A stretch of DNA of 64,000 nucleotides from contig CAMPDV010000448.1 in NCBI GenBank assembly GCA_946699065.1, forward strand, positions 1-64,000, in the 5' to 3' direction. Both the position numbers and the translations under genes were made by a program. This DNA is from Loxodes magnus. Its lineage: Eukaryota > Ciliophora > Karyorelictea > Loxodida > Loxodidae. The notes beneath the pieces are model-generated. The model was not told the origin of the DNA and ran no database searches. It saw only the letters and a program-made list of their open reading frames with translations. Positions 29,503 to 42,956 of the stretch are shown piece by piece (the stretch's first letter is position 1; each line of letters starts with the position of its first letter).

Positions 29503-32500
29503 TGTTTTTGATATGTTTTGAAGTGAGAATACGAAATTTTAATACCAGAGTTAACAATGTATGAAAAATAGTTGTGTAATTTTTAAAGTAAAAAAAACAT
29601 TGTTTTTGATATGTTTTGAAGTGAGAAATTAAAATTTTAATACCAGAGTTAACAATGTATGAAAAATAGTTGAGTAATTTTTAAAGTAAAAAAAAACATT
29701 GTTTTTGATATGTTTTGAAGTGAGAAAATAAAATTTTACTACCAGAGTTAACAATGTATGAAAAATAGTTGAGTAATTTTTAAAGTAAAAAAAAAACATT
29801 GTTTTTGATATGTTTTGAAGTGAGAAATTAAAATTTTACTACCAGAGTGAGTTAACAATGTATGAAAAATAGTTGAGTAATTTTTAAAGTAAAAAAAAAC
29901 ATTGTTTTTGATATGTTTTGAAGTGAGAATACGAAATTTTAATACCAGAGTTAACAATGTATGAAAAATAGTTGTGTAATTTTTAAAGTAAAAAAAACAT
30001 TGTTTTTGATATGTTTTGAAGTGAGAAATTAAAATTTTACTACCAGAGTGAGTTAACAATGTATGAAAAATAGTTGAGTAATTTTTAAAGTAAAAAAAAA
30101 CATTGTTTTTGATATGTTTTGAAGTGAGAAATTAAAATTTTACAAACCAGAGTGAGTTAACAATGTATGAAAAATAGTTGAGTAATTTTTAAAGTAAAAA
30201 AAAACATTGTTTTTGATATGTTTTGAAGTGAGAATACGAAATTTTAATACCAGAGTTAACAATGTATGAAAAATAGTTGTGTAATTTTTAAAGTAAAAAA
30301 AAGCATTGTTTTATAAGAATTTGAAGTGAGAATACGAAATTTTAATACCAGAGTTAACAATGTATGAAAAATAGTTGTGTAATTTTTAAAGTAAAAAAAA
30401 ACATTGTTTTTGATATGTTTTGAAGTGAGAATACGAAATTTTAATACCAGAGTTAACAATGTATGAAAAATAGTTGTGTAATTTTTAAAGTAAAAAAAAC
30501 ATTGTTTTTGATATGTTTTGAAGTGAGAATACGAAATTTTAATACCAGAGTTAACAATGTATGAAAAATAGTTGTGTAATTTTTAAAGTAAAAAAAACAT
30601 TGTTTTTGATATGTTTTGAAGTGAGAATACGAAATTTTAATACCAGAGTTAACAATGTATGAAAAATAGTTGAGTAATTTTTAAAGTAAAAAAAACATTG
30701 TTTTTGATATGTTTTGAAGTGAGAATACGAAATTTTAATACCAGAGTTAACAATGTATGAAAAATAGTTGTGTAATTTTTAAAGTAAAAAAAACATTGTT
30801 TTTGATATGTTTTGAAGTGAGAATACGAAATTTTAATACCAGAGTTAACAATGTATGAAAAATAGTTGTGTAATTTTTAAAGTAAAAAAAACATTGTTTT
30901 TGATATGTTTTGAAGTGAGAATACGAAATTTTAATACCAGAGTTAACAATGTATGAAAAATAGTTGTGTAATTTTTAAAGTAAAAAAAAACATTGTTTTT
31001 GATATGTTTTGAAGTGAGAATACGAAATTTTAATACCAGAGTTAACAATGTATGAAAAATAGTTGTGTAATTTTTAAAGTAAAAAAACATTGTTTTTGAT
31101 ATGTTTTGAAGTGAGAATACGAAATTTTAATACCAGAGTTAACAATGTATGAAAAATAGTTGTGTAATTTTTAAAGTAAAAAAAACATTGTTTTTGATAT
31201 GTTTTGAAGTGAGAATACGAAATTTTAATACCAGAGTTAACAATGTATGAAAAATAGTTGTGTAATTTTTAAAGTAAAAAAAACATTGTTTTTGATATGT
31301 TTTGAAGTGAGAAATTAAAATTTTAATACCAGAGTTAACAATGTATGAAAAATAGTTGATAATTTTTAAAGTAAAAAAAACATTGTTTTTGATATGTTTT
31401 GAAGTGAGAATACGAAATTTTAATACCAGAGTTAACAATGTATGAAAAATAGTTTTGTAATTTTTAAAGTAAAAAAAAGCATTGTTTTATAAGAATTAGA
31501 AGTGAGAATACGAAATGTTAATACCAGAGTTAACAATGTATGAAAAATAGTTGTGTAATTTTTAAAGTAAAAAAAACATTGTTTTTGATATGTTTTGAAG
31601 TGAGAATACGAAATTTTAATACCAGAGTTAACAATGTATGAAAAATAGTTTGTGTAATTTTTAAAGTAAAAAAAACATTGTTTTTGATATGTTTTGAAGT
31701 GAGAATACGAAATTTTAATACCAGAGTTAACAATGTATGAAAAATAGTTGTGTAATTTTTAAAGTAAAAAAAACATTGTTTTTGATATGTTTTGAAGTGA
31801 GAATACGAAATTTTAATACCAGAGTTAACAATGTATGAAAAATAGTTGTGTAATTTTTAAAGTAAAAAAAACATTGTTTTTGATATGTTTTGAAGTGAGA
31901 ATACGAAATTTTAATACCAGAGTTAACAATGTATGAAAAATAGTTGTGTAATTTTTAAAGTAAAAAAAACATTGTTTTTGATATGTTTTGAAGTGAGAAT
32001 ACGAAATTTTAATACCAGAGTTAACAATGTATGAAAAATAGTTGTGTAATTTTTAAAGTAAAAAAAACATTGTTTTTGATATGTTTTGAAGTGAGAATAC
32101 GAAATTTTAATACCAGAGTTAACAATGTATGAAAAATAGTTGTGTAATTTTTAAAGTAAAAAAAAGCATTGTTTTATAAGAATTTGAAGTGAGAATACGA
32201 AATTTTAATACCAGAGTTAACAATGTATGAAAATAGTTGTGTAATTTTTAAAGTAAAAAAAACATTGTTTTTGATATGTTTTGAAGTGAGAATACGAAAT
32301 TTTAATACCAGAGTTAACAATGTATGAAAAATAGTTGTGTAATTTTTAAAGTAAAAAAAACATTGTTTTTGATATGTTTTGAAGTGAGAAATTAAAATTT
32401 TAATACCAGAGTTAACAATGTATGAAAAATAGTTGATAATTTTTAAAGTAAAAAAAACATTGTTTTTGATATGTTTTGAAGTGAGAATACGAAATTTTAA

Positions 32501-35500
32501 TACCAGAGTTAACAATGTATGAAAAATAGTTGTGTAATTTTTAAAGTAAAAAAAACATTGTTTTTGATATGTTTTGAAGTGAGAATACGAAATTTTAATA
32601 CCAGAGTTAACAATGTATGAAAAATAGTTGAGTAATTTTTAAAGTAAAAAAAAACATTGTTTTTGATATGTTTTGAAGTGAGAATACGAAATTTTAATAC
32701 CAGAGTTAACAATGTATGAAAAATAGTTGTGTAATTTTTAAAGTAAAAAAAACATTGTTTTTGATATGTTTTGAAGTGAGAATACGAAATTTTAATACCA
32801 GAGTTAACAATGTATGAAAAATAGTTGTGTAATTTTTAAAGTAAAAAAAAGCATTGTTTTATAAGAATTTGAAGTGAGAATACGAAATTTTAATACCAGA
32901 GTTAACAATGTATGAAAAATAGTTGTGTAATTTTTAAAGTAAAAAAAACATTGTTTTTGATATGTTTTGAAGTGAGAATACGAAATTTTAATACCAGAGT
33001 TAACAATGTATGAAAAATAGTTGTGTAATTTTTAAAGTAAAAAAAACATTGTTTTTGATATGTTTTGAAGTGAGAATACGAAATTTTAATACCAGAGTTA
33101 ACAATGTATGAAAAATAGTTGTGTAATTTTTAAAGTAAAAAAAACATTGTTTTTGATATGTTTTGAAGTGAGAATACGAAATTTTAATACCAGAGTTAAC
33201 AATGTATGAAAAATAGTTGAGTAATTTTTAAAGTAAAAAAAAACATTGTTTTTGATATGTTTTGAAGTGAGAATACGAAATTTTAATACCAGAGTTAACA
33301 ATGTATGAAAAATAGTTGTGTAATTTTTAAAGTAAAAAAAACATTGTTTTTGATATGTTTTGAAGTGAGAATACGAAATTTTAATACCAGAGTTAACAAT
33401 GTATGAAAAATAGTTGTGTAATTTTTAAAGTAAAAAAAACATTGTTTTTGATATGTTTTGAAGTGAGAATACGAAATTTTAATACCAGAGTTAACAATGT
33501 ATGAAAAATAGTTGTGTAATTTTTAAAGTAAAAAAAAGCATTGTTTTATAAGAATTTGAAGTGAGAATACGAAATTTTAATACCAGAGTTAACAATGTAT
33601 GAAAAATAGTTGTGTAATTTTTAAAGTAAAAAAAACATTGTTTTTGATATGTTTTGAAGTGAGAATACGAAATTTTAATACCAGAGTTAACAATGTATGA
33701 AAAATAGTTGTGTAATTTTTAAAGTAAAAAAAACATTGTTTTTGATATGTTTTGAAGTGAGAATACGAAATTTTAATACCAGAGTTAACAATGTATGAAA
33801 AATAGTTGTGTAATTTTTAAAGTAAAAAAAACATTGTTTTTGATATGTTTTGAAGTGAGAATACGAAATTTTAATACCAGAGTTAACAATGTATGAAAAA
33901 TAGTTGTGTAATTTTTAAAGTAAAAAAAACATTGTTTTTGATATGTTTTGAAGTGAGAATACGAAATTTTAATACCAGAGTTAACAATGTATGAAAAATA
34001 GTTGTGTAATTTTTTAAAGTAAAAAAAAACATTGTTTTTGATATGTTTTGAAGTGAGAATACGAAATTTTAATACCAGAGTTAACAATGTATGAAAAATA
34101 GTTGTGTAATTTTTAAAGTAAAAAAAACATTGTTTTTGATATGTTTTGAAGTGAGAATACTAAATTTTAATACCAGAGTTAACAATGTATGAAAAATAGT
34201 TGTGTAATTTTTAAAGTAAAAAAAACATTGTTTTTGATATGTTTTGAAGTGAGAATACGAAATTTTAATACCAGAGTTAACAATGTATGAAAAATAGTTG
34301 TGTAATTTTTAAAGTAAAAAAAACATTGTTTTTGATATGTTTTGAAGTGAGAATACGAAATTTTAATACCAGAGTTAACAATGTATGAAAAATAGTTGTG
34401 TAATTTTTAAAGTAAAAAAAACATTGTTTTTTGATATGTTTTGAAGTGAGAATACGAATTTTAATACCAGAGTTAACAATGTATGAAAAATAGTTGTGTA
34501 ATTTTTAAAGTAAAAAAAACATTGTTTTTGATATGTTTTGAAGTGAGAATACGAAATTTTAATACCAGAGTTAACAATGTATGAAAAATAGTTGTGTAAT
34601 TTTTAAAGTAAAAAAAAGCATTGTTTTTGATATGTTTTGAAGTGAGAATACGAAATTTTAATACCAGAGTTAACAATGTATGAAAAATAGTTGTGTAATT
34701 TTTAAAGTAAAAAAAACATTGTTTTTGATATGTTTTGAAGTGAGAATACGAAATTTTAATACCAGAGTTAACAATGTATGAAAAATAGTTGTGTAATTTT
34801 TAAAGTAAAAAAAAACATTGTTTTTGATATGTTTTGAAGTGAGAATACGAAATTTTAATACCAGAGTTAACAATGTATGAAAAATAGTTGTGTAATTTTT
34901 AAAGTAAAAAAAACATTGTTTTTGATATGTTTTGAAGTGAGAATACGAAATTTTAATACCAGAGTTAACAATGTATGAAAAATAGTTGTGTAATTTTTAA
35001 AGTAAAAAAAACATTGTTTTTGATATGTTTTGAAGTGAGAAATTAAAATTTTAATACCAGAGTTAACCAATGTATGAAAAATAGTTGTGTAATTTTTAAA
35101 GTAAAAAAAACATTGTTTTTGATATGTTTTGAAGTGAGAATACGAAATTTTAATACCAGAGTTAACAATGTATGAAAAATAGTTGTGTAATTTTTAAAGT
35201 AAAAAAAACATTGTTTTTGATATGTTTTGAAGTGAGAAATTAAAATTTTAATACCAGAGTTAACAATGTATGAAAAATAGTTGATAATTTTTAAAGTAAA
35301 AAAAACATTGTTTTTGATATGTTTTGAAGTGAGAATACGAAATTTTAATACCAGAGTTAACAATGTATGAAAAATAGTTGTGTAATTTTTAAAGTAAAAA
35401 AAACATTGTTTTTGATATGTTTTGAAGTGAGAATACGAAATGTTAATACCAGAGTTAACAATGTATGAAAAATAGTTGTGTAATTTTTAAAGTAAAAAAA

Positions 35501-38470
35501 AACATTGTTTTTGATATGTTTTGAAGTGAGAATACGAAATTTTAATACCAGAGTTAACAATGTATGAAAAATAGTTGTGTAATTTTTAAAGTAAAAAAAA
35601 CATTGTTTTTGATATGTTTTGAAGTGAGAATACGAAATTTTATACCAGAGTTAACAATGTATGAAAAATAGTTGTGTAATTTTTAAAGTAAAAAAAACAT
35701 TGTTTTTTGATATGTTTTGAAGTGAGAATACGAAATTTTAATACCAGAGTTAACAATGTATGAAAAATAGTTGTGTAATTTTTAAAGTAAAAAAAACATT
35801 GTTTTTGATATGTTTTGAAGTGAGAATACGAAATTTTAATACCAGAGTTAACAATGTATGAAAAATAGTTGTGTAATTTTTAAAGTAAAAAAAAGCATTG
35901 TTTTATAAGAATTTGAAGTGAGAATACGAAATTTTAATACCAGAGTTAACAATGTATGAAAAATAGTTGTGTAATTTTTAAAGTAAAAAAAACATTGTTT
36001 TTGATATGTTTTGAAGTGAGAATACGAAATTTTAATACCAGAGTTAACAATGTATGAAAAATAGTTGTGTAATTTTTAAAGTAAAAAAAACATTGTTTTT
36101 GATATGTTTTGAAGTGAGAATACGAAATTTTAATACCAGAGTTAACAATGTATGAAAAATAGTTGTGTAATTTTTAAAGTAAAAAAAACATTGTTTTTGA
36201 TATGTTTTGAAGTGAGAATACGAAATTTTAATACCAGAGTTAACAATGTATGAAAAATAGTTGTGTAATTTTTAAAGTAAAAAAAACATTGTTTTTGATA
36301 TGTTTTGAAGTGAGAATACGAAATTTTAATACCAGAGTTAACAATGTATGAAAAATAGTTGAGTAATTTTTAAAGTAAAAAAAAACATTGTTTTTGATAT
36401 GTTTTGAAGTGAGAATACGAAATTTTAATACCAGAGTTAACAATGTATGAAAAATAGTTGTGTAATTTTTAAAGTAAAAAAAACATTGTTTTTGATATGT
36501 TTTGAAGTGAGAATACGAAATTTTAATACCAGAGTTAACAATGTATGAAAAATAGTTGTGTAATTTTTAAAGTAAAAAAAAGCATTGTTTTATAAGAATT
36601 AGAAGTGAGAATACGAAATGTTAATACCAGAGTTAACAATGTATGAAAAATAGTTGTGTAATTTTTAAAGTAAAAAAAACATTGTTTTTGATATGTTTTG
36701 AAGTGAGAATACGAAATTTTAATACCAGAGTTAACAATGTATGAAAAATAGTTGTGTAATTTTTAAAGTAAAAAAAACATTGTTTTTGATATGTTTTGAA
36801 GTGAGAATACGAAATTTTAATACCAGAGTTAACAATGTATGAAAAATAGTTGTGTAATTTTTAAAGTAAAAAAAACATTGTTTTTGATATGTTTTGAAGT
36901 GAGAATACGAAATTTTAATACCAGAGTTAACAATGTATGAAAAATAGTTGTGTAATTTTTAAAGTAAAAAAAACATTGTTTTTGATATGTTTTGAAGTGA
37001 GAATACGAAATTTTAATACCAGAGTTAACAATGTATGAAAAATAGTTGTGTAATTTTTAAAGTAAAAAAAACATTGTTTTTGATATGTTTTGAAGTGAGA
37101 ATACGAAATTTTAATACCAGAGTTAACAATGTATGAAAAATAGTTGAGTAATTTTTAAAGTAAAAAAAAACATTGTTTTTGATATGTTTTGAAGTGAGAA
37201 TACGAAATTTTAATACCAGAGTTAACAATGTATGAAAAATAGTTGTGTAATTTTTAAAGTAAAAAAAACATTGTTTTTGATATGTTTTGAAGTGAGAATA
37301 CGAAATTTTAATACCAGAGTTAACAATGTATGAAAAATAGTTGTGTAATTTTTAAAGTAAAAAAAACATTGTTTTTGATATGTTTTGAAGTGAGAATACG
37401 AAATTTTAATACCAGAGTTAACAATGTATGAAAAATAGTTGTGTAATTTTTAAAGTAAAAAAAAGCATTGTTTTATAAGAATTTGAAGTGAGAATACGAA
37501 ATTTTAATACCAGAGTTAACAATGTATGAAAAATAGTTGTGTAATTTTTAAAGTAAAAAAAACATTGTTTTTGATATGTTTTGAAGTGAGAATACGAAAT
37601 TTTAATACCAGAGTTAACAATGTATGAAAAATAGTTGTGTAATTTTTAAAGTAAAAAAAACATTGTTTTTGATATGTTTTGAAGTGAGAATACGAAATTT
37701 TAATACCAGAGTTAACAATGTATGAAAAATAGTTGTGTAATTTTTAAAGTAAAAAAAACATTGTTTTGATATGTTTTGAAGTGAGAATACGAAATTTTAA
37801 TACCAGAGTTAAACAATGTATGAAAAATAGTTGTGTAATTTTTAAAGTAAAAAAAACATTGTTTTTGATATGTTTTGAAGTGAGAATACGAAATTTTAAT
37901 ACCAGAGTTAACAATGTATGAAAAATAGTTGTGTAATTTTTAAAGTAAAAAAAAACATTGTTTTTGATATGTTTTGAAGTGAGAATACGAAATTTTTAAT
38001 ACCAGAGTTAACAATGTATGAAAAATAGTTGTGTAATTTTTAAAGTAAAAAAAACATTGTTTTTGATATGTTTTGAAGTGAGAATACGAAATTTTAATAC
38101 CAGAGTTAACAATGTATGAAAAATAGTTGTGTAATTTTTAAAGTAAAAAAAACATTGTTTTTGATATGTTTTGAAGTGAGAATACGAAATTTTAATACCA
38201 GAGTTAACAATGTATGAAAAATAGTTGTGTAATTTTTAAAGTAAAAAAAACATTGTTTTTGATATTTTTTGAAGTGAGAATACGAAATTTTAATACCAGA
38301 GTTAACAATGTATGAAAAATAGTTGTGTAATTTTTAAAGTAAAAAAAACATTGTTTTTGATATGTTTTGAAGTGAGAATACGAAATTTTAATACCAGAGT
38401 TAACAATGTATGAAAAAATAGTTGTGTAATTTTTAAAGTAAAAAAAAGCATTGTTTTATAAGAATTTGAA
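23339..38470 (-). repeat. Diverged monomer variant scattered in the distal array
   Basis: Thirteen monomers replace CATTGTTTTTGATATGTTTT by a sequence beginning GCATTGTTTTATAAGAATT. They lie near 23339, 23829, 24225, 28301, 30301, 31479, 32165, 32851, 33537, 35893, 36581, 37463 and 38447, and none occurs before 23 kb. The first few and that at 36581 share AGAAGTG and AAATGTTAAT, while most later ones have TGAAGTG. The spacing 31479-32165-32851-33537 is 686 bp each time (seven monomers), and 35893-36581 is 688 bp, which marks a seven-monomer higher-order unit. Confidence 0.8.
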
Positions 38471-40525
38471 GTGAGAATACGAAATTTTAATACCAGAGTT
38501 AACAATGTATGAAAAATAGTTGTGTAATTTTTAAAGTAAAAAAAACATTGTTTTTGATATGTTTTGAAGTGAGAATACGAAATTTTAATACCAGAGTTAA
38601 CAATGTATGAAAAATAGTTGTGTAATTTTTAAAGTAAAAAAAACATTGTTTTTGATATGTTTTGAAGTGAGAATACGAAATTTTAATACCAGAGTTAACA
38701 ATGTATGAAAAATAGTTGTGTAATTTTTAAAGTAAAAAAAAACATTGTTTTTGATATGTTTTGAAGTGAGAATACGAAATTTTAATACCAGAGTTAACAA
38801 TGTATGAAAAATAGTTGTGTAATTTTTAAAGTAAAAAAAACATTGTTTTTTGATATGTTTGAAGTGAGAATACGAAATTTTAATACCAGAGTTAACAATG
38901 TATGAAAAATAGTTGTGTAATTTTTAAAGTAAAAAAAAACATTGTTTTTGATATGTTTTGAAGTGAGAATACGAAATTTTAATACCAGAGTTAACAATGT
39001 ATGAAAAATAGTTGTGTAATTTTTAAAGTAAAAAAAACATTGTTTTTGATATGTTTTGAAGTGAGAATACGAAAATTTTAATACCAGAGTTAACAATGTA
39101 TGAAAAATAGTTGTGTAATTTTTAAAGTAAAAAAAAACATTGTTTTTGATATGTTTTGAAGTGAGAATACGAAATTTTAATACCAGAGTTAACAATGTAT
39201 GAAAAATAGTTGTGTAATTTTTAAAGTAAAAAAAACATTGTTTTTGATATGTTTTGAAGTGAGAATACGAAATTTTAATACCAGAGTTAACAATGTATGA
39301 AAAATAGTTGTGTAATTTTTAAAGTAAAAAAAACATTGTTTTTGATATGTTTTGAAGTGAGAATACGAAATTTTAATACCAGAGTTAACAATGTATGAAA
39401 AATAGTTGTGTAATTTTTAAAGTAAAAAAAAACATTGTTTTTGATATGTTTTGAAGTGAGAATACGAAATTTTAATACCAGAGTTAACAATGTATGAAAA
39501 ATAGTTGTGTAATTTTTAAAGTAAAAAAAACATTGTTTTTGATATGTTTTGAAGTGAGAATACGAAATTTTAATACCAGAGTTAACAATGTATGAAAAAT
39601 AGTTGTGTAATTTTTAAAGTAAAAAAAAACATTGTTTTTGATATGTTTTGAAGTGAGAATACGAAATTTTAATACCAGAGTTAACAATGTATGAAAAATA
39701 GTTGTGTAATTTTTAAAGTAAAAAAAAACATTGTTTTTGATATGTTTTGAAGTGAGAATACGAAATTTTAATACCAGAGTTAACAATGTATGAAAAATAG
39801 TTGTGTAATTTTTAAAGTAAAAAAAAAACATTGTTTTTGATATGTTTTGAAGTGAGAATACGAAATTTTAATACCAGAGTTAACAATGTATGAAAAATAG
39901 TTGTGTAATTTTTAAAGTAAAAAAAACATTGTTTTTGATATGTTTTGAAGTGAGAATACGAAATTTTAATACCAGAGTTAACAATGTATGAAAAATAGTT
40001 GTGTAATTTTTAAAGTAAAAAAAACATTGTTTTTGATATGTTTTGAAGTGAGAATACGAAATTTTAATACCAGAGTTAACAATGTATGAAAAATAGTTGT
40101 GTAATTTTTAAAGTAAAAAAAAACATTGTTTTTGATATGTTTTGAAGTGAGAATACGAAATTTTAATACCAGAGTTAACAATGTATGAAAAATAGTTGTG
40201 TAATTTTTAAAGTAAAAAAAACATTGTTTTTGATATGTTTTGAAGTGAGAATACGAAATTTTAATACCAGAGTTAACAATGTATGAAAAATAGTTGTGTA
40301 ATTTTTAAAGTAAAAAAAACATTGTTTTTGATATGTTTTGAAGTGAGAATACGAAATTTTAATACCAGAGTTAACAATGTATGAAAAATAGTTGAGTAAT
40401 TTTTAAAGTAAAAAAAAACATTGTTTTTGATATGTTTTGAAGTGAGAATACGAAATTTTAATACCAGAGTTAACAATGTATGAAAAATAGTTGTGTAATT
40501 TTTAAAGTAAAAAAAAACATTGTTT

Positions 40526-40562
40526 ATATGTTTTGAAGTGAGAATACGCAGTTTTATCCTCC
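40526..40562 (-). repeat. Truncated last monomer, right edge of the satellite
   Basis: The final monomer has lost three bases (CATTGTTTATATG instead of CATTGTTTTTGATATG). It stays recognisable through GAATACG, then degrades through CAGTTTTATCC and ends near 40562. The sequence then becomes non-repetitive AT-rich DNA with no target duplication or transposon terminus that I can see. Confidence 0.85.
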
Positions 40563-42710
40563 ACATATCATTTTCTTACTTTAGTACTTACATGCACTAT
40601 GTCCAGCTCTTTCTTTATTTATCTTAGCTTTAAAATTCAATTTATTATCTTTTAAGCTATTACATTATATATCTCTTTTCCAACCACTATTTTAATATCC
40701 TCCTATAACGTTAATATCTCATTCAAAATAAACAGCAGATTATCCATAAATGGAATTAATAAATCAGCTAATGGAGTAGACTATTTATTCCTAACATTTA
40801 TTTTATAAGCAGAACTTAAAACTTTATTATCTAGTTATTCTCAAAAATAAAAATTTCAAATTTTATTTTTAAATTTGCACAGTTCTCAGGATTTATAGTT
40901 GTGACATCCATTTCTTAGATCTAATCTTTCAAAGGTCAGTATAAGTAAATGTACTTTTGTTATTCTATTAAGCAATATGCAAAGAGATCATTTATCTAAT
41001 AATTGTTAAAAACTTCATATTTTTAAAGTAGCAAAGGGAGTTTAGCATAACTCAATGATACTATATTTTCTTTCTACGTTTGCCTAGTGAACGTAAAAAA
41101 AATACAGGAATAATGAGATTTAATTTAGTCTTTTTATTTATTATAATCTTTTATTCCATCCTTATCTTAGATTATTATTTAATTAAGAAAGAAAATAAAT
41201 ATTAAAACTTTGTTATATAAAAAACCTGAAAATTCTATTGAAAATAAAATAATAAACCATATATATAAATAATTATTTATTTAACTATTAATTTTATCTT
41301 TTTATTTTAATTAAATGTATATTTAGTAATTTTTCTTACATTAGCAGCAATTTAATTATCTATCTATTATAACTTAAGTTAGATTAAATATAATTAACTA
41401 TTTATAAATTAATTGCTATTTTGTTACTAACGATTTCATAAACTTTCTATTCATAATTAGCTTTTTTAAGAAGATTATTTTTTAATTATGTTTTATAAGC
41501 TTAATTTACTATATATATCAATAATTTAAAATTTTGGACTTTATAAAAACTATTTTATTTTTAATAAACTAATTAATTAAATATATGGTAAATCTATTGC
41601 TAATATTAAGGATTTTAATTTACTTTTGCTAAGATTTATAATTATTGTCATAATAGCTAAGAAATTAAAAGGAAAACATTTGAATACATTTATTTTATTT
41701 TTAACTTATATATTCTTTTTTAAATAGAAAAAACAAAAGAATCGTCAAAAGAACGTAAATTGATATAATTATAGATTATAGCCATTAAAACTTAGTGAAT
41801 CAAAGTTCATAATGTAATTATGTTTCATTTAAATTTTTAAATTATGTTAAATAATTAATTCTATTAATAAAACTAATGCAATAGAAACTAGTATTATTTG
41901 CTTAAATTCTAATAAAAATTAAAATATTACTTAACAAGAGTTAGAATTAATTAAGTATAAGAAAGATATTTTTAAATTTGGATTTTAGTATAGAATTAAA
42001 ATAATTAAGTTATGATATTCATAAATTTTAATTATATAAATATATTCAAAAAAGAATAAATAAATCCTAGAAGATATTGATCTTAAGATTAAAAAAACAT
42101 GGTCTAGCATAAAACAAAAACATTAAAAAATAACTTTATTTTAAGAATGATTGAGGGAAAAAATAAATCCATTAGTAATATTTGAATAAAGAAGACTGAA
42201 AATAATTATTTTTAGAATGAACAAAGATACAAGAAGAAGAGAAACTAAACTAAAAAAAATCAAATAAAAATAATAATTCAGACCTAAGAGTTTCAGAATG
42301 AGAATGATATTATAAAAATTATTTTATTAAGCTGAAAGGCGAACATTATTTAATTTAATTTAAATATATTATATCTCTATAAATGAATAATAGAAGAATA
42401 CAAATTAGATTAAGCTAGATTAAATATAAAATAAATCATTTTAAATTTAATTATAGCTTCAACCATTTATATTGGAAACTTAATAATGATAGAGTAAATA
42501 GAATTAATGATATCAGAACTTATAGTTAAAACTAGATATATTTATAATTTAATGCTATTATAATTAAAATATAATAATAAATTTATTAATTAATTAAGAA
42601 ATATAAATATTTATGATCCTTTTAACTTAAAACTAAAAATTAGAATGCTATTTACATAAAATGTAATAAGATTCTAAATATATCTACATTATTTTCTAAA
42701 CAAATTTAAT
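40563..42710. other. AT-rich spacer, no supported gene
   Basis: Very AT-rich, low-complexity sequence. A purine-rich stretch at about 42040-42340 reads as Lys/Gln/Glu-rich peptide in two different frames, so I cannot choose a frame and do not call a gene. Otherwise I see no repeat, RNA gene or motif. Confidence 0.5.
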
Positions 42711-42745
42711 TAAAGAGCTCTCGGCACCTCAATAGCATACAAATA
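42711..42745 (-). repeat. Fragment of the hairpin-tailed repeat family
   Basis: The segment AAAGAGCTCTCGGCACC matches, in reverse complement, the GGTGCGCAGCTCTTTA side of the family hairpin with several differences. Nothing of the element body follows, so this looks like an isolated decayed end. Confidence 0.4.
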
Positions 42746-42922
42746 CATCAAAAATTTTTAGTAAAATTATAGCAAATAAAATAGGCTAATCTATATAAAA
42801 ATTTAGGGCTTTAGATCTTAATTTTTCTAAGAAAGCTAACTATTTTTAAACTTAAACTTAACTTTTATATTTTGTCGTTAATTTAAAAATAATTAAATAA
42901 ATAAATAAATAAATTTGATTAT

Positions 42923-42956
42923 AGAGCGCGTAGCACTCTCGTTGGTGCGCAGCTCT
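42923..42956 (+). repeat. Terminal hairpin of the repeat family (left arm)
   Basis: AGAGC pairs with GCTCT and GCAC with GTGC, with an asymmetric internal loop (GCGTA against GCA) and an 8-base apical loop. It is among the most GC-rich 34 bases in an AT-rich neighbourhood. The same hairpin recurs at 44131-44164, 45435-45468, 57610-57642 and 58420-58453. Confidence 0.75.

Larger units (their letters stand above)
1..40562. repeat. Satellite array of ~99-bp monomers, about 410 copies
   Basis: This is a continuous head-to-tail tandem repeat running off the left edge. The monomer is about 99 bp, or about 103 bp when the motif TTAACTCTGG carries an extra CACT. It is strongly AT-rich, with homopolymer tracts of 7-10 T (or A) that vary by a base or two. 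Each monomer contains the dyad AAAAACAATGTTTTT (7-bp arms, one central base). Two main subtypes differ beside TGAGAA: type A continues ATTAAAATTTT, type B continues TACGAAATTTT (read on the strand used after 8482). Position 1 lies inside a monomer, so the true array is longer. I see no gene in it; open frames of 60-140 codons are repeat translations. A centromeric, heterochromatic or germline-limited role is possible, but nothing here shows it. Confidence 0.98.
8483..40562 (-). repeat. Satellite sub-array, inverted orientation, A to B gradient
   Basis: About 325 monomers run opposite to those before 8482. From 8483 to about 16400 the array is mainly type A (TGAGAAATTAAAA). From about 16500 to 30200 types A and B alternate in blocks. 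Beyond about 30200 it is almost purely type B (TGAGAATACGAAA), with type A units left near 31312, 32390, 35040 and 35236. A second variable site after ATAGTTG reads AGTAAT, TGTAAT or ATAAT, with TGTAAT dominating distally. The gradient suggests local amplification rather than array-wide homogenisation. Confidence 0.9.

Noticed and set aside
1..40562. Dozens of 60-140-codon open frames such as repeated KTYQKQCFF or TLVLKFRILTSKH peptides
   Set aside because: They are translations of the 99-bp satellite, change register with homopolymer length, and have no independent start, composition or motif support.
1..40562. Regularly spaced repeats as a CRISPR array
   Set aside because: The whole 99-bp unit is repeated with no unique spacers, and there are no cas genes; this is a satellite.
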